Assembly (NCBI GenBank): GCA_022824265.1
Contig: JAJEAG010000096.1
Coordinates: forward strand, 1 to 64,000
Source: Candidatus Poribacteria bacterium
GTDB taxonomy: Bacteria > Poribacteria > WGA-4E > WGA-3G
Reading direction: 5' to 3'
DNA length: 64,000 bases
Position 1 is the first letter of the stretch. Every line of letters starts with the position of its first letter. Position numbers and translations under genes: made by a program. Below, one piece after another: positions 17,675 through 26,145 of the stretch. The notes below the pieces were generated by a model that saw nothing but the letters and a program-made list of their open reading frames with translations, did no database searches and was not told where the DNA came from.

Positions 17675-18622
17675 CTATTCCTTTAGTTGCAAGATAGGTA
17701 TCGGTGTATTGGCTTTGTCGTCAATGATATAAATCTCTTTGACTTGCGGTAGGACTTCCTGCATTGCTTCCAGATATAGTCTTTGTCTGGTCACCTCTTT
17801 CGCATTCTGATATTCTGTGCGTATTGCATTGAATTTATCTGCATCACCTTGTGCTTGGTTAACTCGCTTCAGTGCGTAACCCTCTGCTTCAGATATTTGT
17901 TGTTGTGCCAAGCCTTTTGATTTCGGAACAGATTGGTTGTAATCACGCCATGCATCGTTTATTAAACGGTCTTTTTCTTGTTTTGCCTCGTTAACGGCAT
18001 TAAATGCTGCTTTTACTTTTTCAGGTGGATTTACATCCTGAAGTGTTACGTTAGCTACATCTAATCCGGTTTCGTATAAATCGAGAAGTGTCTGCAAATG
18101 TTGTTTAACTTCGGCAGCGATTTCAATACGACCAACGGTCAACACTTCTGTGACAGTCCTGTCTCCAATAACACGACTCATCACGGATTCTGAAAGGTCA
18201 CGCAAAGCCCGTCGTGGATCTCGGACGGAAAACAGGTACTTTTTTGGGTCTTTGATTTTATACTGGACGACCCATTCAACGTCGGCGATGTTTAGGTCTC
18301 CTGTCAGGAGTAAGGATTCCTCTCCGAAGTCCCTGGCATCATATGTCGTACGGATACCGGGTCTGACAGTTCGAAATCCAAATTCTTCTTTAAACACTTT
18401 TCGCACAGGAATACTTATTGCATTCTCAATACCGAGAGGAAGTTTGAAGTGCAATCCCGGATCTGCTTGTCGGACAGATTTACCGAACATAAGGACAACA
18501 GCGATTTCGTCTGCTTCAACAGTATAAAAGCTTGTTGCTAAGCATACCAGGACTAACACACCCAAAATCACAAACAAGATGCGTTTGGGAGTAACAAGAT
18601 TCATGTATTCGTACATTTCCAT
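17675..18622 (-). CDS. hflK: HflK, SPFH-domain membrane protease modulator
   Basis: A 315-residue SPFH protein with one N-terminal membrane helix (about 14-34), the HflK-type SPFH domain (FYTVEADEIAVVLMFGK, WVVQYKIKDPKKYLF) and a long coiled coil (about 215-285). It lacks the Gly-rich cytoplasmic N-terminal extension of E. coli HflK, so it is shorter than that homologue. Partner of HflC downstream. FtsH is not in the window. The gene lies 32 nt downstream of the E1-beta gene. Confidence 0.9.
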   Translation of the reverse strand: MEMYEYMNLVTPKRILFVILGVLVLVCLATSFYTVEADEIAVVLMFGKSVRQADPGLHFKLPLGIENAISIPVRKVFKEEFGFRTVRPGIRTTYDARDFGEESLLLTGDLNIADVEWVVQYKIKDPKKYLFSVRDPRRALRDLSESVMSRVIGDRTVTEVLTVGRIEIAAEVKQHLQTLLDLYETGLDVANVTLQDVNPPEKVKAAFNAVNEAKQEKDRLINDAWRDYNQSVPKSKGLAQQQISEAEGYALKRVNQAQGDADKFNAIRTEYQNAKEVTRQRLYLEAMQEVLPQVKEIYIIDDKANTPIPILQLKE

Positions 18623-18654
18623 GTTATTTCTCCTTTCTGTTTTTAACGATTTCT

Positions 18655-19638
18655 TTAGATTTCATATCTGACTAACTTTCGAGCCGCTTCCACAATCTGT
18701 GGTGTATCAGGAATAACAAAGTTTTCCATTACTGGTGCAAAAGGAACAGGTACGGGGGCGGCAGCAACACGTTCAATTGGTGCGTCAAGATAGTCAAATG
18801 CTTCGCGAACCACAAGTGCAGCAATCTCAGCACCGAATCCTGCTCTACTAACCGCTTCATGCGCAATCAGAAGTCGATTTGTTTTCTTCACGGAGTTGTA
18901 AATAGTATCCTTATCAAGCGGCATCAATGTTCTCGGGTCGACAATTTCTGCTGAAATACCTTCATCAGCGAGTTCGTCTGCAGCATCGAGTGCTTTTAAT
19001 ACCATGCGTGATGTCGCTAAAATAGTTATGTCTTCTCCTTCACGTTTAACCTCTGCTTCCCCTAACGGAATTGTATACTCGTCATCGGGTATCTCACCCT
19101 CTTCAGTATATAGTAGTTTATGTTCAATGAACATAATTGGGTTGTCACTTCGTATAGCCGTTTTCAGTAATCCTTTTGCATCATAAGGGGTAGATGGCAT
19201 CACCACAAGGAGACCTGGTATATGTACAAACCATGCCTCAAGACTTTGTGCGTGTTGTGCAGCAGATGAACGACCTGCCCCACCTTGTGTGCGAATAACA
19301 AGTGGTACATCTAATTGTCCACCGACCATATATCGTATTTTTGCTACTTGATTGACAATCTGGTCCATTCCGACTGCAGTGAAGTCAATGTACATCAATT
19401 CTGCGACGGGACGCATCCCTGTTACTGCAGCACCAAGTGCTGTACCGATGATGGCGGCTTCAGAAATAGGAGTGTTTCGGATACGATCCTTACCGAATTG
19501 TTTAAATAGACCGTCCGTAACCTTGTATGCCCCGCCATACTCAGCAATATCTTCTCCCATGAGAAAGACAGATTCGTCACGCTCCATTTCTTCTATCAGT
19601 GCCTCTTTTAGAGCATCACGATAGGTAATTGTTTTCAT
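18655..19638 (-). CDS. Pyruvate/2-oxo acid dehydrogenase E1 component, beta subunit
   Basis: A 327-residue transketolase-like E1-beta subunit (MKTITYRDALKEALIEEMERDE, GMRPVAELMYIDF, RTQGGAGRSSAAQHAQSLEAWFVHIPGL, IVDPRTLMPLD). With an alpha subunit it would decarboxylate pyruvate or a branched 2-oxo acid using thiamine diphosphate and acylate the lipoyl domain of E2. No alpha subunit, E2 or E3 is next to it, which is unusual; the partners must be elsewhere. Whether it serves PDH, acetoin or branched-chain dehydrogenase cannot be decided from sequence alone. Confidence 0.9.
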   Translation of the reverse strand: MKTITYRDALKEALIEEMERDESVFLMGEDIAEYGGAYKVTDGLFKQFGKDRIRNTPISEAAIIGTALGAAVTGMRPVAELMYIDFTAVGMDQIVNQVAKIRYMVGGQLDVPLVIRTQGGAGRSSAAQHAQSLEAWFVHIPGLLVVMPSTPYDAKGLLKTAIRSDNPIMFIEHKLLYTEEGEIPDDEYTIPLGEAEVKREGEDITILATSRMVLKALDAADELADEGISAEIVDPRTLMPLDKDTIYNSVKKTNRLLIAHEAVSRAGFGAEIAALVVREAFDYLDAPIERVAAAPVPVPFAPVMENFVIPDTPQIVEAARKLVRYEI

Positions 19639-19709
19639 TATTTATTCCTTTCAATTTCGATTCATTTTCCTATTATCGCACAGGTATTTCCTACTTGCCA
19701 ATATTGTGT

Positions 19710-21329
19710 CTAAACTGATGATGGAGGTTCTTGTACAATAGGAATAACATAACTCCGTATTGTCACACCGTTAAGTGTCTCTGTTTCTACTCGTGGTTCT
19801 GGATTTTTTCTATGATCAAACACGACATAATATCCTTTCAAGGTTCCTTCTAATTCCATATATGTTGCGAGTTGTTTTTTTTCAGAAGAAAAACGATTTC
19901 TTCCTTCCCATATCTTGGTTTCAACGATATACTTTTGTTGATTATGGATAAGTAGAAGATCCATTCTACCACGTCCTGTTTGCACTTCCAAATACATACT
20001 TCCACCCACGCTGCGTACAAACTGCTCAAGATATGCATAAAGTAGATGTTGACCAACATATTCCTTTGGTGTATCTGGTACTTGTGAGATTCTGAATCCA
20101 ACACGGATTATAAAATCTCGGAAGTTATCAAGCAGAGGGACCATGTCAATCTGTCCCGTGGGGGTGATATAATCAACAAAGTCACCATCGGTTTCTTCAG
20201 GGATATAATCATTCTCTAATCCATTCAATAAAGGTTTAAACGTTCTTATGATACGATGCTGATATATAGGATTTACTATTTCGCACATACCGTCAGAACT
20301 TCTGGCGATGACACCATACGTTGCTAACTCATTTGTGATGTCATCATTAATATTAAAAGGTAGACCTTTATCATAGGAAGCGATTTGCATCAGTAGAGTT
20401 TCAAATCGACGGTTTTTGCGGATATTGGTAAGTAGATGCTCAATATTAGTATTTCGTTCATCAAGGAGCAGCGCATGTGCAGCGGCAAAATGTGACATTC
20501 TGACTGTTTCGGTCTTAGGAATGTTTAACTCTTCAGTGAGAATTTGCGCGAATCGGTTAACTAAGAAAGGTTGACCACTAGTCTGTGTGTGGAGAGTCTT
20601 TACAACTTCTGGAGTGAAGGTTTGACCAACTTCGTCAGTATATTGATCAAACAAATCTTGGACTTGTGGCAAAGTGAAGTTATTCAAACGGAACTCGTCC
20701 TGGATATTAAATGGTGAAACAGATCGGTCATAGTTAAGTTGGCTGATGCTTTTGACACCCACAATACCAACGCTGTGTGGACATTGAAATTCATCAGATA
20801 GATAAATGTGTCGGAGTGTATATAGAAAATTACTCACAACATCTTGAGGGATGCCATCAAATTCATCAATGAGTAACACAACTCTCTTAAATGCGGTCGT
20901 GTGCTTGTGAGATTCGCTGTCTAACAAACTTGCTAAATCTCTAAAAAACATCATCATAGAGAATTCGTCGGTTAGCGTTGTGTCCTCTAATAACTGCTTT
21001 AAAGGCTCAGAAGGAGTGCCTCTATGTTTTTTGAAAACACTCTCAATTTGTATACACACCATTTGGTAGAGTCTATCATAAAATGTTTCAGTTGAAGCAT
21101 TTCGCATCACCTGGAAATCCAACTGAATAGGGAAATAGGTTGGATCTTCAGCGGTAAGGACATCAATTGCCATACGGAAGAAGGTGGTTTTTCCAGTTTG
21201 ACGTGGGGCAAACAAAACGATATAACGTCCCTCCTTCACACGCATGTTGAAGTCAACTATTTCTTCAGAGCGTGGGACAACATAATGCTTGTCAGGATAC
21301 ACACGTCCTTGAGTTCCAAAACGTCTCAT
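19710..21329 (-). CDS. AAA-like ATPase fused to a C-terminal PD-(D/E)XK nuclease-like domain
   Basis: A 539-residue protein. The N-terminal P-loop ATPase has Walker A APRQTGKTTF (about 41-50), Walker B VVLLIDEFDG and an arginine-rich region IRKNRRFETLL. The C-terminus (about 410-520) looks like a PD-(D/E)XK fold: GRGRMDLLL, then YIVETKIWEG supplying the D...ExK residues. Such ATPase-nuclease proteins (AAA-ATPase_like/DUF1703-like group) are common and repeated in Poribacteria, Bacteroidetes and similar genomes. Their role is unknown, with conflict or mobile functions suspected. Single gene, no obvious partner. Confidence 0.65.
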   Translation of the reverse strand: MRRFGTQGRVYPDKHYVVPRSEEIVDFNMRVKEGRYIVLFAPRQTGKTTFFRMAIDVLTAEDPTYFPIQLDFQVMRNASTETFYDRLYQMVCIQIESVFKKHRGTPSEPLKQLLEDTTLTDEFSMMMFFRDLASLLDSESHKHTTAFKRVVLLIDEFDGIPQDVVSNFLYTLRHIYLSDEFQCPHSVGIVGVKSISQLNYDRSVSPFNIQDEFRLNNFTLPQVQDLFDQYTDEVGQTFTPEVVKTLHTQTSGQPFLVNRFAQILTEELNIPKTETVRMSHFAAAHALLLDERNTNIEHLLTNIRKNRRFETLLMQIASYDKGLPFNINDDITNELATYGVIARSSDGMCEIVNPIYQHRIIRTFKPLLNGLENDYIPEETDGDFVDYITPTGQIDMVPLLDNFRDFIIRVGFRISQVPDTPKEYVGQHLLYAYLEQFVRSVGGSMYLEVQTGRGRMDLLLIHNQQKYIVETKIWEGRNRFSSEKKQLATYMELEGTLKGYYVVFDHRKNPEPRVETETLNGVTIRSYVIPIVQEPPSSV

Positions 21330-21390
21330 TCTTCATCCTTGTTGCGAAAGTGAATTGTCATCAATAGAATTGCATCAGTTAGATTGTAAA

Positions 21391-22626
21391 TCATACAGTG
21401 GTGCATGTGTTGTTTTCAAAAGATACTTCAGTATTATCCTCGCCACGAATTAACGGTGTATATCCATCTGTTATAAATGTATTGTTATAAATGCGGATGT
21501 TGTGAATTCCCTCTGTTATACAGTCAACTGCTGCAGGATTACTGGTATCGGATTTAGAGGTGGAAATAGTGTTCTGATAGATTGCCGTATCTCTGATTCC
21601 ATCATTAGAACCGGTAGACCAGAGATGTATACCACCATAGCTGTTTTTTCGTCCATCATTTTTACTGAGATTATAACGGATAATGTTGTTGTGGAAAGGT
21701 TTCGCACCCTCAAATTGTGCTAATAGATACCCGGCACCGTCATTATTATGTGAGTAATTGTACTGGACAATCGAGTTCTGCACTCCTCCATCCAGATCAA
21801 AACCTCCTCCATCTTTAGGACTACCAGTACGGTTGTGATGCGATTCATTGTACTGAATGACAACACGATTTGAATCCCATGTCCAGATTCCAACAGGACC
21901 ACCGCGTTCATAATCATTCATCATCCCATTCTCGTATGCTTCACAATACTCAATCGTTGCGCAATCTACCTGACCAAGGACTATACCGTTTCCTGAATGT
22001 CTTTCTTTACCGGGTATACCTATATTTTTGTAGACACGGCAGTTACTAACATAGATGTCGTTGTGCGAATACCCGTTTTCTTTAGGTATCCATACACCTA
22101 CCGAACTTATCCCGGCATCCCCATTATTATGAATATTCGCTCTTGTAATTATAACATCTTTGAACCCAGACCAACTGTTATCACTTGGATGCGCTGCAAC
22201 ACCAATTCCAACGTGTTTAAACCCGCTTACATCAACATTATCAATATGGATATGTGATAACTTTCTATGTTCTGGTAATGTATTAACGAACCAGATACCT
22301 GAGCACGTATTTCCCATTGAACCTACAAAGTTGAGATTACTTATCCGCACGGCTGCTCGGTTTTTTGCGAAAAAACCGTAACCTATTCCAGCATCAATTG
22401 TCGCTGTTCCATCTCCGTATGAACCGAATGTTATAAGTTCATCTCCAGTATCAGTATCCGTATCAGTAAGATATAAGTTTCCTTTAAATATTTGATTAGC
22501 TTCAAACCATACGGAATCATCCGGTTGTAGTTTAGCTGCATTTACCCGATCAATGCTCTGCCAAGGTTTTATATGGGATTTTCCTGAATTTGTATTATCT
22601 CCGAATAGGCTTATATAGTAATCCAT
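21391..22626 (-). CDS. Right-handed parallel beta-helix repeat protein
   Basis: A 411-residue beta-helix protein of the polysaccharide-lyase-like or parallel-beta-helix kind (DYYISLFGDNTNSGKSHIKPWQSI, many N/G-rich turns, SHNDIYVSNC, VQYNYSHNNDGAGY, YNNTF). The N-terminus starts inside the first strand, with no signal peptide and no ribosome binding site. The frame upstream of the ATG continues, in phase, back to the stop codon of the aminotransferase gene, 36 nt earlier. A lost 5' part (signal peptide) or tight coupling to the aminotransferase is possible. The substrate is unknown. Confidence 0.7.
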   Translation of the reverse strand: MDYYISLFGDNTNSGKSHIKPWQSIDRVNAAKLQPDDSVWFEANQIFKGNLYLTDTDTDTGDELITFGSYGDGTATIDAGIGYGFFAKNRAAVRISNLNFVGSMGNTCSGIWFVNTLPEHRKLSHIHIDNVDVSGFKHVGIGVAAHPSDNSWSGFKDVIITRANIHNNGDAGISSVGVWIPKENGYSHNDIYVSNCRVYKNIGIPGKERHSGNGIVLGQVDCATIEYCEAYENGMMNDYERGGPVGIWTWDSNRVVIQYNESHHNRTGSPKDGGGFDLDGGVQNSIVQYNYSHNNDGAGYLLAQFEGAKPFHNNIIRYNLSKNDGRKNSYGGIHLWSTGSNDGIRDTAIYQNTISTSKSDTSNPAAVDCITEGIHNIRIYNNTFITDGYTPLIRGEDNTEVSFENNTCTTV

Positions 22627-22662
22627 TGCAGCAGGTAAAACGGTAGGAACACTTTTGCTTGA

Positions 22663-24021
22663 TCAATTTGACTTCAAAATTAACCCATCCGCCTTCATCC
22701 ATTCAATTGTCTGTTCAAATGCACGTACTGTTTTTGTGATGTCCGTTTCTGTGTGCGCGGATGTTGTCATGCCTCCGTTGGTAGCGAGGTCAATGCCATT
22801 GAGCAGCAAACCACATCGTAGATGTTTTAACAATTCTTCGTTGTTGCCACCTTTGAGTTTTCTGTAATCCCATGCGTAAGGGTCGAAATCAGTTGCCCGC
22901 ATATCCTTTTCACCGTGCCCTATTAGAAGTTTGATCCCAGAAAACTCTCCGTAAATTGTCCAATCTAATCGATAGGTATCAATGATTTTGTTGAGTTCAT
23001 CACGGAGTTTTTGTGCGGTTTGATTTGCTTGTTCATGAGGTTTGCCGGTTTTGACAATTTTAAGCATCGCAATGCCTGCAGATGCTGAAAGTGGATTAGC
23101 ATTAAATGTGCCCGGATGTGGCATTTTTAATCCTTCTTCTTCAGCCTGCACAGAAATTAAGTCAAGTACTTCTTTTTTCCCAACGAGTGCACCACCGGGA
23201 AGACCTCCTGCCAGTATCTTTGCGAGGGTTGTTAGGTCAGGGATAACGTTATAGTGTGCTTGTGCACCGCCGGGTGCAACGCGAAATCCTGTGATAACTT
23301 CATCAAAAATGAGGAGAACACCGTGTTCATGAGTAAGTTCGCGAAGCTGCTGCAAAAATTCACCGTCGGTTGGGACAATACCGAAGGATGCCCCTGTCGG
23401 TTCAAGGATCACACAAGCAATATCTTTGTCTGTTTTCAGATACCCTTCAACAGCATCAATATCGTTAGGTGGACAAAGAAGGGTTGTATCGCGAACCTCT
23501 TGTGGTATACCCGGAACTGACATATCAAACGGAGGATATGCTCCGAAGATAAGACTGTCGTGCCAACCGTGAAAATGACCTGCGAACTTCAATACTTTGT
23601 TCTTTTTTGTATATGTTCGTGCAAGTCGAATTGCCATCAGTGTTGCTTCGGTCCCGGAACTGACAAATCGAACGCGTTCAGCAGAAGGCACGAGTTGGGT
23701 TACAAGATTAGCCCATTCTAATTCAAGCGGATGGCATGCCCCATAATGCGTTCCACGATGCATCTGCGTTGTTACCGCTTCTACAATTTCGGGAGGATTA
23801 TGACCCAGCAGCAAAGCCCCGTGTCCTGCCCAATAGTCAATGAATTCTGTCCCTTCAAGTCCCCATTTAATTGAACCATTTGCACGGGTAACGTAAATTG
23901 GAAACGGAGACATATAGCGACTATCATGCGTAACACCGTCGGGGAAGAGTTGGTTTGCTACCTGTGCCAACTCTCTGTCTTTTGCGAAGGTTTTATGATA
24001 CCTTTCCAAAATTGTGGGCAT
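22663..24021 (-). CDS. Class III aminotransferase, glutamate-1-semialdehyde-aminomutase-like
   Basis: A 452-residue fold-type I PLP enzyme. The PLP phosphate-binding SSGTEA is at 121-126, the cofactor Asp lies in FDEVITGFR (239-247), and the Schiff-base lysine is K268 in LAKILAGG. It is close to HemL-like aminotransferases, but the GAGGG-type HemL loop is not evident, and the context (beta-helix protein downstream) does not indicate haem synthesis. More likely it is one of the many HemL-like transaminases or mutases acting on an unknown amine or sugar. Confidence 0.8.
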   Translation of the reverse strand: MPTILERYHKTFAKDRELAQVANQLFPDGVTHDSRYMSPFPIYVTRANGSIKWGLEGTEFIDYWAGHGALLLGHNPPEIVEAVTTQMHRGTHYGACHPLELEWANLVTQLVPSAERVRFVSSGTEATLMAIRLARTYTKKNKVLKFAGHFHGWHDSLIFGAYPPFDMSVPGIPQEVRDTTLLCPPNDIDAVEGYLKTDKDIACVILEPTGASFGIVPTDGEFLQQLRELTHEHGVLLIFDEVITGFRVAPGGAQAHYNVIPDLTTLAKILAGGLPGGALVGKKEVLDLISVQAEEEGLKMPHPGTFNANPLSASAGIAMLKIVKTGKPHEQANQTAQKLRDELNKIIDTYRLDWTIYGEFSGIKLLIGHGEKDMRATDFDPYAWDYRKLKGGNNEELLKHLRCGLLLNGIDLATNGGMTTSAHTETDITKTVRAFEQTIEWMKADGLILKSN

Positions 24022-24212
24022 TATAATCCTCTGTTACTTATATTTTGTTTTCGCTTTCGCTTGATTAGATTACTGGAAACATTGTAATCCTATAATACAC
24101 CAAGAGTAGTGAAATGTCAATGAAAATGACGGGACAGAAAATGTTAAGTATGTTAGAGTATATTCAACAAAACATTAACAGCCATACATCTGTAACAATT
24201 AAGGTTTAAAAT

Positions 24213-24241
24213 TTGATAAACATAGCGAAATGTGTTATAAT
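24213..24241 (+). promoter_or_regulatory. Sigma-70-type promoter of the rpsF operon
   Basis: The -35 box TTGATA (24213-24218) and -10 box TATAAT (24236-24241) are separated by exactly 17 nt. Transcription would start near 24248, giving a leader of about 108 nt before rpsF. Confidence 0.75.
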
Positions 24242-24302
24242 TGTATGACTTTTAACAATTTAGTTATAGACTTTTTGAGACATAGAAATATATGAAAACT
24301 AA

Positions 24303-24348
24303 CCTCTGCTTCCTGTTTATTCAGTGGAGCCGTGAGTCCATAGAGAGG
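24303..24348 (+). promoter_or_regulatory. Possible S6:S18-binding autoregulatory leader
   Basis: CCTCT (24303-24307) can pair with AGAGG (24344-24348), which overlaps the rpsF ribosome binding site. Inside lies a small hairpin, TGGA (24325-24328) with TCCA (24337-24340), whose loop GCCGTGAG contains CCG. The S6:S18 leader motif known from many bacteria uses a CCG element near the rpsF start, so autoregulation is plausible. The match is by eye and not to a covariance model. Confidence 0.45.
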
Positions 24349-24355
24349 ATATAAA

Positions 24356-24790
24356 TTGAAACTATACGAACTTATGTATATCATTACCCCTGACCATGAG
24401 GAGAATGAGGCGGATGCGCTCATTGAAAACGTCAAGGGTATTATTGAAGATGGCGGGAATCTTGTCAATGTTGATGTTTGGGGAAAGAGACGTTTAGCGT
24501 ATCCGATACGAAAACGTACAGAAGGTTATTATGTAGTTTGTGTTTTTGAGAGCGAGTCAAGTTTTATTGCACAGTTGAATCAAATGCTTCGCGTCAATGA
24601 AGCAATTTTACGACACATGATTGTGCTCTATGATGACGATATAGAAAAGTTGAAAACATCACAAGAAGAAGCGGCATCTGAAAGTCCGGATAGTGATGCT
24701 ACTGAAGACATAATTGCATCTGGAGAGGACACATCTGAATCTGGTGAAGTGATAGATAACGCTGAAGAAAATACTGCAGAATCAGTTTAA
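24356..24790 (+). CDS. rpsF: 30S ribosomal protein S6
   Basis: A 144-residue S6: the N-terminal core is LYELMYIITPDHEENEADALIENVKGIIEDGGN, then WGKRRLAYPIRKRTEGYYVVCVFES and LNQMLRVNEAILRHMIVL. S6 pairs with S18 on the 30S platform. A TTG start is used, supported by GAGAGG seven nt upstream. The C-terminal 45 or so residues are an acidic, Ser/Glu/Asp-rich low-complexity tail, longer than in most S6 proteins. First gene of the rpsF-ssb-rpsR-rplI-dnaB operon. Confidence 0.93.
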   Translation: MKLYELMYIITPDHEENEADALIENVKGIIEDGGNLVNVDVWGKRRLAYPIRKRTEGYYVVCVFESESSFIAQLNQMLRVNEAILRHMIVLYDDDIEKLKTSQEEAASESPDSDATEDIIASGEDTSESGEVIDNAEENTAESV

Positions 24791-24858
24791 TATACACACT
24801 ACAAATACAAGTATCACGCGATAATATTACGGGATACTGAATGAAGAAGGAGCAAATC

Positions 24859-25332
24859 ATGGCAAGTTATAACAAGGTAATTTTGATGGGTAATCTCACA
24901 CGGGACCCCGAAATGAAGTATCTGCCAAGTGGAACTGCTATTGCGAATTTTGGAATCGCTATGAATGAACGTTATACTGACAGACAAACTGGCGAACAGA
25001 GAGAAAATGTTTGTTTTGTTGATGTTGAGGCGTGGGACAGGCAAGCTGAAGTTGTCAATGAATATTTTAGCAAGGGTAGTCCTATTTTCCTTGAAGGGTC
25101 GCTCAAGTTTGATTCTTGGGAAACTCCTGAAGGAGAAAAACGGAGCAGACTTAAAGTTCGACTCTTAAGGTTCCAATTCATCGGTGGCAGACAGGATGGT
25201 GATGAAGTAGGAGGCGGTTACACGCAAGCCACACCACCAGATTCCACGCCGATGGAAGGACAAAGTGATCAAGTATCCAATGCATCAGCTGGTGGAAGCG
25301 ATACATCAACGGATGATGATATCCCGTTCTAA
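24859..25332 (+). CDS. ssb: Single-stranded DNA-binding protein
   Basis: A 157-residue SSB: OB fold about residues 1-108 (MASYNKVILMGNLTRDPEMKY, GSLKFDSWE), a flexible G/S/T/Q-rich linker, and the conserved acidic tip TDDDIPF, which docks SSB-interacting repair and replication proteins. The ATG at 24859 is chosen because AAGGAG lies just upstream and the family begins here; the ATG at 24841 would place the ribosome binding site inside the gene. The same DDDIPF tip ends the WD40-DarT protein at 57681-60269. Confidence 0.95.
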   Translation: MASYNKVILMGNLTRDPEMKYLPSGTAIANFGIAMNERYTDRQTGEQRENVCFVDVEAWDRQAEVVNEYFSKGSPIFLEGSLKFDSWETPEGEKRSRLKVRLLRFQFIGGRQDGDEVGGGYTQATPPDSTPMEGQSDQVSNASAGGSDTSTDDDIPF

Positions 25333-25349
25333 GAAAGGAGTTATAGCAA

Positions 25350-25550
25350 ATGGCGTATCGTCGGAGATCTCGTTTTAGTAAATTGGAATATGTAGATTAT
25401 AAAGATGTTGATACACTGAGAAAGTTTGTAAACGAACGTGGGAAGATAGTGAGTCGACGAGTTTCTGGACTTTCAGCAAAACAGCAAAGAATGGTAACCC
25501 GTGCGATAAAACGTGCGCGGAATATGGCATTGTTACCTTTTACAAGGTAG
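25350..25550 (+). CDS. rpsR: 30S ribosomal protein S18
   Basis: A 66-residue S18 with the conserved core [26 protein letters not shown] and [21 protein letters not shown]. It is slightly shorter than usual, with a brief N-terminus lacking zinc-binding cysteines. AAAGGAG precedes the start. It lies in the classic position between ssb and rplI. Confidence 0.95.
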   Translation: MAYRRRSRFSKLEYVDYKDVDTLRKFVNERGKIVSRRVSGLSAKQQRMVTRAIKRARNMALLPFTR

Positions 25551-25644
25551 ATATCGGAAAAGTAAATTAACACTGTAGTGCTTTTTTCTCTTATGAAATG
25601 ATAGAGAATAGATTGTGGCATTATGAATTAATTGGATGAAAAAT

Positions 25645-26094
25645 ATGGAAGTTATACTCAAAAAAAGCATTGATGGACTTGGATCCCCTGGGGATGTTTT
25701 AAAAGTTGCCGATGGTTATGCACGTAACTATCTTTTACCAATGCAGTTAGCAGTGCATGCGACAGAACGAAATCGGCGTTTTCTTGAGCATCAGATACGT
25801 GTGATTGACCAGCAGGAATCGAAGGATAGAGAACACGCGCGCGAAATTGCAGCACAAATTGTTGATGTTACGTGTCATCTTACAAGACGTGCAGGTGAAA
25901 ATGACCGACTTTTCGGTTCTGTAACCCCTGCGGACATAGTAGAATCACTTCGAACATCTGAAAACATAGAACTTGATAGGCGCGTTATAGAACTGACTGA
26001 ACCGATTCGTGAACTTGGTGCTTTTACCGTTTCAGTAAAACTCCATGCAGATGTGATAGTAGAACTGCGTGTTGTTGTTGAAAGAGAAGAATAA
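25645..26094 (+). CDS. rplI: 50S ribosomal protein L9
   Basis: A 149-residue L9: N-terminal RNA-binding domain MEVILKKSIDGLGSPGDVLKVADGYARNYLLP, a long connecting helix (about 45-80), and a C-terminal domain (RAGENDRLFGSVTPADIVESL). The ATG at 25645 matches the family start; the ATG at 25636 would add three residues. Operon member between rpsR and dnaB. Confidence 0.94.
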   Translation: MEVILKKSIDGLGSPGDVLKVADGYARNYLLPMQLAVHATERNRRFLEHQIRVIDQQESKDREHAREIAAQIVDVTCHLTRRAGENDRLFGSVTPADIVESLRTSENIELDRRVIELTEPIRELGAFTVSVKLHADVIVELRVVVEREE

Positions 26095-26145
26095 TAGACA
26101 TTTCGATAATGACATTAATGATGCATCATCCGAGGAAGCGTATAC

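Larger units (their letters stand above)
24022..24355. other. Divergent intergenic region with promoter and leader of the rpsF operon
   Basis: Gap of 334 nt between the divergent aminotransferase and rpsF genes. It contains the promoter at 24213-24241 and the structured leader at 24303-24348. The part proximal to the aminotransferase shows no clear promoter. Confidence 0.6.

Noticed and set aside
24841-24858. Upstream ATG for ssb
   Set aside because: Using it would place the AAGGAG ribosome binding site inside the gene and add residues absent from SSB proteins.
25571-25588. Possible terminator between rpsR and rplI (CACTGTAGTG then T run)
   Set aside because: The stem is at most three to four base pairs with a tiny loop, too weak to count, and the genes belong to one operon.
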